The notes beneath the pieces were generated by a model. It was not told where the DNA came from. It worked only from the letters and a program-made list of their open reading frames with translations, and searched no databases. Below are positions 52,555 through 60,102 of a DNA stretch of 64,000 nt, in pieces. Source of the DNA: CAZIOI01 sp964540855 (GTDB taxonomy: Bacteria > Patescibacteriota > UBA1384 > DTJR01); the NCBI GenBank assembly GCA_964540855.1, contig CAZIOI010000001.1:10634-74633 (forward strand), written 5' to 3'. The translations under genes and the position numbers were made by a program. Positions within the stretch are counted from its first letter, which is position 1. Each line of letters opens with the position of its first letter.

Positions 52555-53778
52555 TTATTTAAGTCTGTTGATTACCTCTTCCAACCCCAATATCTGCGTA
52601 CTTTCGTCGCCTCTTCGTTTGAGTTCGATTTTTCCGTCTGTTTTTTGTGAAATTACAGCCCTGTACGGGATTCCCATCAGATCGGCATCGGCGAACTTTT
52701 CGCCGGCCGAGACTTCTCTGTCGTCAAATAGTACATCAATCCCCTGATCTTTGAGTTTTTTGTAAATTTCCTCGGCATCCTTTTCCTCCGCCCCAAGACC
52801 AATAAGATAAACGCTATAAGGAGAAACACTCTCGGGCCACGCAAGACCCTTGTCGTCGTGTGAAACCTCAGCCACAGCGCCCATTAAGCGCTGAACACCG
52901 ATTCCATAACAGCCCATGATCACACTTTGGCGCTTGTCTTTTTCGTCAACATACTCCAGCTCAAACGGCTTGGAAAATTTGGTCTTTAGCTTAAAAATAT
53001 TGCCGACTTCGATCGCCTTTTTTAACTCATAATCTTTTGATTTACACTTGGGGCATTCGTACTCGCCCTCAACGATTTCGCGATTGGCGCCCGTAAAGCA
53101 CGATCGGCATACATAAATTTCATCCTCCCCCGCCTCGGTCTCGGTTTGAAATTCATGAGAATATTTTGCAAATGTTCCACCCGAGGCATAGACAAAATAT
53201 GTTTTGTCTTTTATGCCAACGCGCTCAAATATTTTCCAGTACGCCTCGGTCGCCTTCTCATAATACTCGTCCAAATCCACTTCGTCCTTGTGAAACGAGT
53301 ATAAGTCCTTCATCAAAAACTCTCTGGTTCGCAAAACACCCGATTTTGCCCTCAGCTCGTTTCTAAACTTGTTTTGAATTTGAAAAATAGAAAATGGCAG
53401 GTCGCGATATGATAGGGTGAATTTCTTAGCCAAAGGAGAGACAACCTCTTCATGCGAAGCGCCAAGTCCGTACTGCTTTTCGTCGGCGCCATCGAGCTTG
53501 AAAAGTACATCCAAATTCGTCCAGCGACCGGTAGCAACCCAATTTTCTTTGGGAATAAGAGCCGGCATTAAAATTTCTTGGCCTCCGATAACCTCCATCT
53601 CTTCGCGGATAATCTGAGAAATCTTGTTGACCACTTTTAAGCCCATCGGCAAGAGCGTATAAACTCCGGCCGCGAGCTTATCGACATAGCCGGCGCGCAA
53701 CAAAAGCTGGCACGAAATCGAAGTTTCGTCCTTGGGGTAGTCGCGAGATGTTTTTGTAAAAGATTTTGAAAGTCTCAT
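52555..53778 (-). CDS. proS: Prolyl-tRNA synthetase, short form without INS domain
   Basis: This enzyme charges tRNA-Pro. The 407-residue protein has motif 1 (GVYTLLPMGLKVVNKI), motif 2 (FRNELRAKSGVLRTREFLMKD), motif 3 (GCYGIGVQRLMGA) and a C-terminal anticodon-binding domain. The roughly 180-residue INS editing domain of E. coli ProS is absent. In its place are about 35 residues with a four-cysteine cluster, C224, C227, C242 and C245 (VCRSC and ECPKC), suggesting a small zinc ribbon. Such forms lack cis-editing of Ala-tRNA-Pro. Convergent with the 51088 gene. Confidence 0.95.
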   Translation of the reverse strand: MRLSKSFTKTSRDYPKDETSISCQLLLRAGYVDKLAAGVYTLLPMGLKVVNKISQIIREEMEVIGGQEILMPALIPKENWVATGRWTNLDVLFKLDGADEKQYGLGASHEEVVSPLAKKFTLSYRDLPFSIFQIQNKFRNELRAKSGVLRTREFLMKDLYSFHKDEVDLDEYYEKATEAYWKIFERVGIKDKTYFVYASGGTFAKYSHEFQTETEAGEDEIYVCRSCFTGANREIVEGEYECPKCKSKDYELKKAIEVGNIFKLKTKFSKPFELEYVDEKDKRQSVIMGCYGIGVQRLMGAVAEVSHDDKGLAWPESVSPYSVYLIGLGAEEKDAEEIYKKLKDQGIDVLFDDREVSAGEKFADADLMGIPYRAVISQKTDGKIELKRRGDESTQILGLEEVINRLK

Positions 53779-53806
53779 CGATGCTTAGTTTACCAAATCA
53801 ACAGGC

Positions 53807-53845
53807 AAAAAAAAGAGGGTCGATACGACATTACACGCTCGACCC
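53807..53845 (-). terminator. GC-rich unit 3 intrinsic terminator
   Basis: On the minus strand GGGTCGA (53845-53839) and TCGACCC (53823-53817) form a perfect 7-bp stem with a 15-base loop, followed by TC and eight Ts (53814-53807). This is the clearest intrinsic terminator in the window. It lies between unit 3 and proS. Confidence 0.8.
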
Positions 53846-53865
53846 GTGAGCCCCCCTACTGCTTC

Positions 53866-53885
53866 GCGCGGGCCTAGCCCCGCGC
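53866..53885 (-). other. Hairpin enclosing the stop codon of unit 3
   Basis: GCGCGGG and CCCGCGC form a perfect 7-bp stem whose 6-base loop contains the TAG stop codon (minus strand, 53876-53874). The same arrangement is seen at the unit 1 terminator, but here a separate terminator follows 20 bases downstream. Confidence 0.6.
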
Positions 53886-54383
53886 CTCTTTCGCCAATCC
53901 GGCGATCTGAAGAGGATTGTCTATGCGTCGTTCGCCAGGCAACCGGCGTACAGCCACGTGAGTGGCGCGTGACCGGCTCGCCAGAAGGTCGATGACAACT
54001 TCCATGGCGGCGCCCGTGACACACAGACGCTCGTCAGTGTCAGCTACCCAGCCTATGAGGCGCGGCCCCTCCAGCGGACACCCCCTTGGAATGTCCACCC
54101 TAACTTCAACCAACTCATATTCGGGCCACCCGACCTCCAGTCGCCTCAAGCCACTAGAATGAAGACACCAGTGACCGTCTCGCCGAACAAGTTCGGCGTG
54201 CACCTTGAGAACAGTTGGCAGCAGACCCGCCTGATCAGCGAGATTCTGGCGCGCACTATCACCTATATGCACGCGTGTGCCATTCTCTACCATCGTGGCG
54301 GCCTTAACTCCGCCGTGCCGACCAAGATGGACCTGAACCACGGCATTCATCTTGGCCGGAGCTTGCGCAGTGCTTGCAGACAC
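53874..54383 (-). CDS. GC-rich unit 3: orphan 169-residue protein
   Basis: The product begins (V/M)SASTAQAPAKMNAVVQVHLG. It is mostly beta-strand-like, with VHLGRHGGVKAATMVENGTR near the start and RLIGWVADTDERLCVTGAAM in the second half. No membrane segment or known family. A GTG start at 54383 is chosen: GGGAGG lies seven bases upstream, and the promoter (-10 at 54448-54443) excludes the upstream TTG at 54452. G+C-rich codon use contrasts with proS and rpsF on either side. Own promoter, hairpin at the stop codon and terminator. Function unknown. Confidence 0.55.
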   Translation of the reverse strand: MSASTAQAPAKMNAVVQVHLGRHGGVKAATMVENGTRVHIGDSARQNLADQAGLLPTVLKVHAELVRRDGHWCLHSSGLRRLEVGWPEYELVEVRVDIPRGCPLEGPRLIGWVADTDERLCVTGAAMEVVIDLLASRSRATHVAVRRLPGERRIDNPLQIAGLAKEARG

Positions 54384-54420
54384 AAAACCGCCTCCCAATG
54401 GATACAACGTATTAAGGTGC

Positions 54421-54471
54421 GTCCGAAAACTCAGATCACGACAAGATAACAAAACAAACTGTCACAATCAA
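54421..54471 (-). promoter_or_regulatory. GC-rich unit 3 promoter, TCGTG discriminator and +1 hairpin
   Basis: On the minus strand TTGATT (54471-54466) and TATCTT (54448-54443) are 17 bases apart and followed by G-TCGTG, with predicted +1 at A54436. The leader then has TCTGA-GTTT-TCGGA, a 5-bp stem with one U-G pair starting at +2. The -35 is identical to that of unit 2 and the discriminator register matches all four units. Confidence 0.6.
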
Positions 54472-54522
54472 GAGCTAAGCAGCAATAAATATGAGATTGC
54501 GCACAAGATTTTTGGTCAAGCC

Positions 54523-54550
54523 TTGATTTTTCGCCAAAAATCCCTATAAT
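54523..54550 (+). promoter_or_regulatory. rpsF operon promoter
   Basis: TTGATT (54523-54528) and a perfect TATAAT (54545-54550) are 16 bases apart. The discriminator reads ATACTC, unlike the GC-rich units. The transcript would begin about 54557 and lead into the hairpin leader at 54573-54606. Confidence 0.75.
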
Positions 54551-54572
54551 ATACTCAAATTAATTAACTTTT

Positions 54573-54606
54573 CCCCACCAAGTGGGGACGAGGTCCGAAA
54601 ACGGAC
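54573..54606 (+). promoter_or_regulatory. rpsF leader hairpins (possible S6:S18 autoregulatory site)
   Basis: Two hairpins precede the Shine-Dalgarno: CCCCAC-CAA-GTGGGG (54573-54587) and GTCCG-AAAA-CGGAC (54593-54606). A CCG-containing stem-loop before rpsF is where the S6:S18 complex is known to bind in many bacteria. Both S6 and S18 are encoded downstream. Identity with that motif is inferred from position and stem content, not from an alignment. Confidence 0.5.
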
Positions 54607-54624
54607 TGGGCCAGAAAGGAAAAA

Positions 54625-55200
54625 ATGCAAAATCGCTACGAGATCACTTTTTTAGTCAAACCCGGCACAACCAACGAGGATGTGCTCTCTGTGTTGGCAC
54701 AAAATAACGCTACTATAGACGCCACCAACGATATAGGAGAAAGAGAACTCGCCTATACAATCACCAAGCACGACCGCGCTCACTATTGGTCCGTGTTGTT
54801 CGCCTGCGACCCATCCGTGCTGGTAAAGATCGAAAAAGCGCTGAGGATCAAAAAGGATCTTTTGAGATTTTTGATAATCTCCAGATTAAGAGAAGCCGAG
54901 AAACCGATTGCCAAGCCCAAAGTGGAAACCGCCAAGGTTGTCAGCGCCGACGAGACGAAACCTGCCGTTAAAGAAGAAGTTGCAGCCCCGATTGAAAAAG
55001 TCGAAGAGAAAAAAGAAGTTGAACCGGTAGAGGTTCCAAAAACAGCCAAAAAAGTTACTAAAACCAAAAAAACAGCGGAAAACGCTTCCGAGATTAAAAC
55101 AGTGTCAGAGAAAAAGTCCGCTAAACCAAAAGCAAAAAAGAAAGAATTTTCCTCTGAAGAGCTTAACAAAAAACTTGAAGAGCTCGTCAAGGAAGATTAA
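54625..55200 (+). CDS. rpsF: 30S ribosomal protein S6 with long C-terminal tail
   Basis: S6 pairs with S18 on the small-subunit platform. Residues 1 to about 95 show the S6 fold (MQNRYEITFLVKPGTTNEDV, IGERELAYTITKHDRAHYW, KIEKALRIKKDLLRFLIISR). The remaining 95 residues are a Lys/Glu/Ala/Pro-rich, probably disordered tail; usual S6 proteins are 95-135 residues. The gene heads the S6-ssb-S18 operon under a clear promoter. Confidence 0.93.
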   Translation: MQNRYEITFLVKPGTTNEDVLSVLAQNNATIDATNDIGERELAYTITKHDRAHYWSVLFACDPSVLVKIEKALRIKKDLLRFLIISRLREAEKPIAKPKVETAKVVSADETKPAVKEEVAAPIEKVEEKKEVEPVEVPKTAKKVTKTKKTAENASEIKTVSEKKSAKPKAKKKEFSSEELNKKLEELVKED

Positions 55201-55209
55201 AGGAGGCTC

Positions 55210-55677
55210 ATGTTAAATTTAAACCGAGCAATGGTCATCGGCAACGCCACCAGAGACGCCGAATTGCGTACCACCCCTAACGGACATTCTGTCGCATCAT
55301 TTGCCATAGCGACAAACCGCCGTTGGAGCGACAACGGAGAAACCCGAGAAGAAGTGCAATATCATGAGATAGTCGCTTGGGGAAAATTAGCAGAAATTGC
55401 CAACCAGATCATAAAAAAAGGTACAAAGGTTTATGCCGAGGGTAGATTGCAGACCAGATCATGGGAGGGCCAAGACGGCGCCAAGAGAGAAAGAACCGAG
55501 ATCATAGCCGAAAATATTATTGCCCTTTCCGGTCGCCCGGGATCGGGCTCCGGTGGAGATTATCAGGCACCCAACGCGCCGACAGCCTCCGATAAGCCGG
55601 AGAAAAACCCTGTAAAACCTAAGGCTAAAGAAGAACCAATCGAAGACGAGATAAACTTGGACGATATCCCGTTTTAA
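55210..55677 (+). CDS. ssb: Single-stranded DNA-binding protein
   Basis: SSB coats single-stranded DNA in replication and repair. The 155-residue protein has an OB fold (MLNLNRAMVIGNATRDAELR, VQYHEIVAWGKLAEIANQII, GTKVYAEGRLQTRSWE), a Gly/Pro-rich linker and the C-terminal acidic tip LDDIPF that recruits partner proteins. AGGAGG lies six bases upstream of the ATG. It lies between rpsF and rpsR, the usual bacterial order. Confidence 0.95.
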   Translation: MLNLNRAMVIGNATRDAELRTTPNGHSVASFAIATNRRWSDNGETREEVQYHEIVAWGKLAEIANQIIKKGTKVYAEGRLQTRSWEGQDGAKRERTEIIAENIIALSGRPGSGSGGDYQAPNAPTASDKPEKNPVKPKAKEEPIEDEINLDDIPF

Positions 55678-55696
55678 TAATTAGAGGAATCAAAAA

Positions 55697-55891
55697 ATGA
55701 GATGCTACGCATGCAAAAACAACATTGTAGATTTTGATCACAAAGAATCAAGCCTCGGAAGGTATCTTTCGGGTTGGGGCAAGATTAAGACTCGCAGAGA
55801 GACCAGATTTTGCTCGAAACACCAAAGAAATCTTGCAACAGCAATAAAAAGGGCTCGTTTCTTGGCAATTTTGCCGTACACCAATAGATAA
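55697..55891 (+). CDS. rpsR: 30S ribosomal protein S18
   Basis: The 64-residue protein has YLSGWGKIKTRRETRFCSKH and the conserved ending RNLATAIKRARFLAILPYT. Residues CYAC and FCSKH give a C-x2-C plus C-x2-H set, as in the zinc-binding (C+) form of S18. It is the third gene of the rpsF operon. Confidence 0.93.
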   Translation: MRCYACKNNIVDFDHKESSLGRYLSGWGKIKTRRETRFCSKHQRNLATAIKRARFLAILPYTNR

Positions 55892-55935
55892 TAACTTAAT
55901 CTAGCTGTAAAATAGCGAGGGAGCTACGTTTTATT

Positions 55936-56505
55936 ATGCTAAATATCAGTGATCTTCAGGTTGGCACTTTTCTCATATACAATGGCCAGCCTCACCAGTT
56001 GGCATGGAAAGAACATTCCAAGCTCGGTCGGGGCGGGGCGATTTTGCGAAGCAAACTCAAAAACCTCATCTCCGGTGCGCTTTTTGATATCACCTTCAAA
56101 GGCAACGAAAAGCTTGAAGAGGCTGATATTACGCGGGCCAAAGCGCAATTCACCTATCGAGATCAAGGTGGGCACCATTTTATGAATATGGAAACCTACG
56201 AACAATATGATCTCTCGGATTCGGTTGTCGGTAAATCCGGAGAATTCCTCAAAGAAGGCATGGAAGTCGATGTATTAAATTGGAACTCTAACCCGATAAA
56301 TGTCAATTTACCCATCAAGGTCGATCTGGAAGTCACCCAAGCGGAACCGGCGACCAGAGGGAATACCGCTCAAGGATCGGTCAGCAAACCGGTCACGTTG
56401 GAGACCGGCGCCAAAATCCTCTCGCCTATTTTTATCTCGGTTGGCGACATCGTCAAAGTAAACACCGAAACCGGCGAATACGTTGAGAGGGTGAGCAAAA
56501 GGTAG
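55936..56505 (+). CDS. efp: Elongation factor P
   Basis: EF-P rescues ribosomes stalled on polyproline. The 189-residue protein has the three-barrel layout: N-terminal KOW-like domain (MLNISDLQVGTFLIYNGQPH), central OB domain and C-terminal domain with VTLETGAKILSPIFISVGDI. The tip of the loop reads KLGRGGAIL, so the residue modified in most species is Arg32, not Lys. No EarP gene is seen here. Polyproline stretches do occur in this window, for example in the 48237 protein. Confidence 0.93.
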   Translation: MLNISDLQVGTFLIYNGQPHQLAWKEHSKLGRGGAILRSKLKNLISGALFDITFKGNEKLEEADITRAKAQFTYRDQGGHHFMNMETYEQYDLSDSVVGKSGEFLKEGMEVDVLNWNSNPINVNLPIKVDLEVTQAEPATRGNTAQGSVSKPVTLETGAKILSPIFISVGDIVKVNTETGEYVERVSKR

Positions 56506-56511
56506 AAAAAT

Positions 56512-57771
56512 ATGTTGAATTACAATCTTAAAACTCTCCCCAACGGTCTGAGATTGGCCAGCGCGCCGGTTGACTCTACCGAGGCAGTCACGATTTTAAT
56601 CTTGGTGGGAACCGGAGGGCGATTTGAGACAGCCGAGCAATCGGGAATCTCTCATTTTCTCGAGCATCTATTTTTTAAAGGTTCGAAAAAATATCCAAGC
56701 GCATTCGAGATTACAAGCGAACTCGAATCAATCGGCGCGGATTACAATGCTTTTACCGGAGAGGAAGAAACGGGGTTCTACGTCCAATCGAATGCCAGCG
56801 ATTTTCCCAAGGCGTTTGATGTCATATCGGACATGTTTCTAGAGCCGATTTTCGATCCCAATGAGTTGGAGAAAGAGAGAGGAGTCATTTTGCAGGAAGC
56901 GAATATGTATCGCGATACTCCTCAGGCGCATGTCCAGAATCTCAACCAGCAACAGCTCTTTTTAGGCCAACCGCTCGGAATGGATCTGATCGGCAGCACC
57001 AAAAATATAAAAACAATCAGCGTTGATGAGATTAAAAACTATCGCGAGTTACAATATAGTGCTAAAAATACCATCGTCGTTATTTGCGGCAAAGCCGCCG
57101 ACAAATACGAAAAAATTGTTGAACAAAAGTTTTCCGCGGTGAAATCCGGGCAGAAAAATGCCTTTAAACCGTTTGATAACACAACCAAGCCACAAGATTT
57201 TCTTAAAGAAAGCCGCAAGGTTGATCAAACGCATTTCGTGCTGTCTTATCTATCTTGTGCCAAAGACAGCCCAAAGAAATATCCTCTGGCAATTCTAAAT
57301 GTCATCTTGGGCTCCGGTATGTCCAGCAGACTCTCGATCGAAATCAGAGAAAAAAGAGGGCTTGCCTATTATATATATTCGAGTGTTTCGCAATATTTTG
57401 ATACCGGTTCATTTACAATATCCGGCGGGATTAAACCTGATAAACTCGACGAAACTCTCGACATAATCAACCGCGAGATAGAAGACATCAAAAAAAACGG
57501 ACCAAGTGCAATCGAACTCGAGAGAGCAAAGGGTAACTTGCGCGGTCAATTGGCCCTGTCTTTAGAGCAATCATTTAAGATTGCTTCTTACATAGCCGAA
57601 AATCTTTATTATTATGGCGAAGTCAGGGATTTGCAGGAAACAATCGAGAGACTAAACCGCGTAACCATCGGCGATGTACAGTCCTTGGCCAATGAGATTT
57701 TTAACCCCAACAAAAAAGCCCTCTCGGTCATAGGGCAGGGTAACGCAAAACGTAAAACGTATAGCGTATAA
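56512..57771 (+). CDS. M16-family zinc peptidase (processing-peptidase-like)
   Basis: The 419-residue protein has the inverted zinc motif HFLEH in SGISHFLEHLFFKGS, with the downstream glutamate in EKERGVILQEANMY. The C-terminal half, including SGMSSRLSIEIREKRGLAYY, is the second M16 domain with its R/Y substrate pair. It is soluble, as in bacterial PqqL/YmxG-type processing peptidases. Six bases after efp. The last codons (KRKTYSV) are encoded by the start of the dispersed AACGTAAAACGTATA-type repeat, so the tail may be repeat-derived. Confidence 0.92.
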   Translation: MLNYNLKTLPNGLRLASAPVDSTEAVTILILVGTGGRFETAEQSGISHFLEHLFFKGSKKYPSAFEITSELESIGADYNAFTGEEETGFYVQSNASDFPKAFDVISDMFLEPIFDPNELEKERGVILQEANMYRDTPQAHVQNLNQQQLFLGQPLGMDLIGSTKNIKTISVDEIKNYRELQYSAKNTIVVICGKAADKYEKIVEQKFSAVKSGQKNAFKPFDNTTKPQDFLKESRKVDQTHFVLSYLSCAKDSPKKYPLAILNVILGSGMSSRLSIEIREKRGLAYYIYSSVSQYFDTGSFTISGGIKPDKLDETLDIINREIEDIKKNGPSAIELERAKGNLRGQLALSLEQSFKIASYIAENLYYYGEVRDLQETIERLNRVTIGDVQSLANEIFNPNKKALSVIGQGNAKRKTYSV

Positions 57772-57863
57772 CTGTTGTGTCGCTACGCGACGATTATGAA
57801 TAAGTTTTTGAAATATACGCTGTGGTTATACGTTTTTCGTTTTACGTTATACGTTAACTTGTT
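57741..57863. repeat. Inverted AT-rich repeat cluster
   Basis: AACGCAAAACGTAAAACGTA and following bases (from 57742) face a nearly complementary block at 57825-57857. The latter is a 31/32 reverse-complement match of 7977-8008. Between them lies GTGTCGCT-AC-GCGACGAT (57777-57794), like 43187-43204. CGTTAACTTGTT at 57852-57863 matches 43261-43272. The layout, arms around a small hairpin, is that of a non-coding palindromic repeat or MITE-like element. It has invaded the end of the M16 gene. Confidence 0.65.
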
Positions 57864-57954
57864 GTGGTTATACGTTTTGATTTAATATATCGTCTTTTAT
57901 CTGTCCTGTTTTTTTGGTAAAATCGATCCAATAAATAATAAATTCAGGAGAACT

Positions 57955-58422
57955 ATGGAGAAAACACTCGTTATCATCAAACCGGACGCAGTCAACAGAG
58001 GTTTGACCGGCGAAGTCATCACTCGTTTTGAACAAAAGGGACTTAAACTTGTAGCGATGAAAATGAAGGTCCTGCACGACAAAGAGCTAGAGGAACACTA
58101 CGCTCATCATAAAGCAAAGCCTTTTTTCAAAGATTTGGTTGATTTTATGAAACACGCTCCCGCAATCCTTATGGTATGGGAGGGCGTGCGGGCTGTTGAC
58201 GCGGTCAGATTTCTGACCGGTTCAACTTACGGTGTTGAGGCCGCGCCCGGTACGATAAGAGGAGATTTATCGCTCAGCCGCTCAAACACCATCATTCACG
58301 CGTCCGATTCGGCAGAAAATGCCAAGATCGAGATAAATAGATTTTTCAGCCCGACCGAGATAACTGATTACACCAGAATAGATTGGACCGAAGTTTATTC
58401 GACCGACGAACGAGAGGATTAA
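57955..58422 (+). CDS. ndk: Nucleoside diphosphate kinase
   Basis: Ndk transfers the gamma phosphate between nucleoside triphosphates and diphosphates. The 155-residue protein begins MEKTLVIIKPDAVNRGLTGE and has the active-site histidine in NTIIHASDS, and the family segment GTIRGDLSL. AGGAGA is well placed before the ATG. The stop codon overlaps the start of the next gene (TAATG). Confidence 0.95.
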   Translation: MEKTLVIIKPDAVNRGLTGEVITRFEQKGLKLVAMKMKVLHDKELEEHYAHHKAKPFFKDLVDFMKHAPAILMVWEGVRAVDAVRFLTGSTYGVEAAPGTIRGDLSLSRSNTIIHASDSAENAKIEINRFFSPTEITDYTRIDWTEVYSTDERED

Positions 58423-59528
58423 TGATTTTTTTGTGGCTTGTCATCGCCGCAATTGCAAGCTCTATCGGATCATTTGCTTTTTTTCGTTGGTCGCAAAAGA
58501 CCGGTTTAGGACAACAAAAACCGCGTTCTCGTGATATTCACAACAGACCGACTCCGCGAATAGGCGGTTTTGGTATAGTTGGAACTTTTTTAATCCTGAT
58601 GGTCGCTGTCATAATTCTATTTGGCGATCGGTCTTGGGGCGATTTTGGCTTCCCTTACAAAATTTTTTCTGTTGCCGCCGACAAAAGATTACTCGGAATA
58701 CTTCTCGCCACTATCGTTCTCTCGATCATTATGGTTTACGACGATCTCAAGGGCGCTTCCGCGCCGGTAAAGCTGATTTTTCAAATATTCTCGGCTGTAA
58801 TTCTGATTTTTGCCGGCGTGGGCTTGGTTTATTTCAATAATCCGTTTGGCGATACTATTTATCTAAACTCGCTTAAAATCCCCCTGCAGATCGGAGCAGA
58901 CATATATCATCTGGTTTTTTGGGCGGATCTGTTTTTTGTTCTCTGGGTTCTGATGCTCACCAACGCAACTAATTTTATCGACGGTCTCGACGGACTGGCT
59001 GCAACATTGAGCCTTATCTCAATTTCGATAATAGGTGTTTTAAGCTATTCGATGGGACAAATGTCAACAGCGCTTATGTGCGCCATTCTGTCAGGTGCGA
59101 TAATCGGCTTTTTGCCCCTTAACTTGCCCATAGGAGGTCGCGCCAAAATGTTCCTCGGCGACACGGGGGCGATGTTTTTGGGATTATTGCTGGCAATTTT
59201 AACCGTTATTAGCGGAGGCAAGCTGGCAACGGTCTTGTTGGTCTTTGGTCTCGCCATACTTGACGCCCTTTATGTCATAGCAAAACGCCTTATCGGGGGT
59301 AAAAACCCTCTAACCACCGCCGACCAAAGCCACCTTCATCACCGATTCATTCGCGCCGGCTTCTCAAAGCTGGCAACGCTCGGCATAATCACCGGATTTT
59401 CTTTACTGTTTGGTCTGTCGGGACTGGTGTTTACAGGGAGAATAAAGATATATCTTTTGATCGCCTTAGTTGCAGGGGCGTTTATAATGTTTTATTCATT
59501 AGATAGAAAAATTACAAAATCAAAATAA
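58422..59528 (+). CDS. WecA/MraY-type polyprenyl-phosphate sugar-1-phosphate transferase
   Basis: The 368-residue membrane protein starts at ATG 58422, overlapping the ndk stop. It has about 10-11 membrane segments and the family motifs MVYDDLKGA, LTNATNFIDGLDGLAA, AKMFLGDTGAMFLG and the C-terminal loop DQSHLHHRFIRAGFS. Such enzymes start lipid-linked glycan assembly by moving HexNAc-1-phosphate to undecaprenyl phosphate. The HLHHR loop is nearer WecA/TagO than MraY. It may supply the initiating step for the surface polysaccharide locus at 26959-42837. Confidence 0.9.
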   Translation: MIFLWLVIAAIASSIGSFAFFRWSQKTGLGQQKPRSRDIHNRPTPRIGGFGIVGTFLILMVAVIILFGDRSWGDFGFPYKIFSVAADKRLLGILLATIVLSIIMVYDDLKGASAPVKLIFQIFSAVILIFAGVGLVYFNNPFGDTIYLNSLKIPLQIGADIYHLVFWADLFFVLWVLMLTNATNFIDGLDGLAATLSLISISIIGVLSYSMGQMSTALMCAILSGAIIGFLPLNLPIGGRAKMFLGDTGAMFLGLLLAILTVISGGKLATVLLVFGLAILDALYVIAKRLIGGKNPLTTADQSHLHHRFIRAGFSKLATLGIITGFSLLFGLSGLVFTGRIKIYLLIALVAGAFIMFYSLDRKITKSK

Positions 59529-59546
59529 TAGACTAAGATTAATTGT

Positions 59547-60023
59547 ATGATAATAGATTCGTTTGACGGGCAAAGACCTGATGAAAAAATAATCGCTGTT
59601 TGGCGGCGCCATCCTTTTGTTTTATCCAAAGCCGGATTTATTATAGTCGGTCTGGCATTATTGGGCTCCGTGCCCCTAGCTATGGACTGGGGCAATTGGG
59701 CTGTAGGCTTTCTGATTTTTGTCTTAGCGTGCACAGGGCTTTATGGTTTGATAAATTACTGGCTCTGGCTAAATACCATATTTATCCTGACAAACCAGAG
59801 GGTTTTCGCCATTTACCAAAAACGATTGCTCTTTAGAACAAATAATGAAGTGCCGCTGGAAAACATCCAAAATGTTTCGCACGCGAAGCACGGTGTATTC
59901 GAGATGCTGATGGATTTTGGTGACGTCGAGGTTGAGACCTCCGGTGCAAAAACGGCAATGGAGATCAAAGATGTTCCAAACCCTTACTTTGTCCAGCAAA
60001 AAATTTTGAGCAAAGAAAAATAA
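59547..60023 (+). CDS. PH-domain membrane protein (bPH2/YdbS-like)
   Basis: The 158-residue protein has a short N-terminal segment (RPDEKIIAVWRRHPFVL), two membrane helices (about 28-65) and a bacterial PH domain with FILTNQRVFAIYQKRLLF, VPLENIQNVSHAKHGVFE and VEVETSGAKTAMEI. Role unknown; the family is widespread in membranes of small-genome bacteria. No Shine-Dalgarno was seen. It precedes a perfect palindrome that could end its transcript. Confidence 0.82.
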   Translation: MIIDSFDGQRPDEKIIAVWRRHPFVLSKAGFIIVGLALLGSVPLAMDWGNWAVGFLIFVLACTGLYGLINYWLWLNTIFILTNQRVFAIYQKRLLFRTNNEVPLENIQNVSHAKHGVFEMLMDFGDVEVETSGAKTAMEIKDVPNPYFVQQKILSKEK

Positions 60024-60048
60024 GAAAAATAAATGACAGGGTTATGAA

Positions 60049-60082
60049 TTATATCTTTTTCACGATCGTGAAAAAGATATAA
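60049..60082. promoter_or_regulatory. Perfect 34-bp palindrome, copy 1
   Basis: The 34 bases are perfectly self-complementary around CACGATCGTG (60061-60070), with the core TTTTTCACGATCGTGAAAAA and outer arms TTATATC/GATATAA. It lies downstream of the regulator gene at 60103 and after the PH-domain gene. It may serve as an operator, a bidirectional terminator (T-run in each arm), or both. Confidence 0.75.
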
Positions 60083-60102
60083 AAGCCAACTTTCTTAAAA
60101 CC

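Noticed and set aside
54384..54452. TTG start at 54452 for unit 3
   Set aside because: It lies within the promoter, upstream of the predicted +1; GTG at 54383 has a proper ribosome-binding site.
53962..54549. Plus-strand ORFs across GC-rich unit 3
   Set aside because: They lack ribosome-binding sites and oppose the minus-strand gene that has a promoter, GGGAGG and a T8 terminator.
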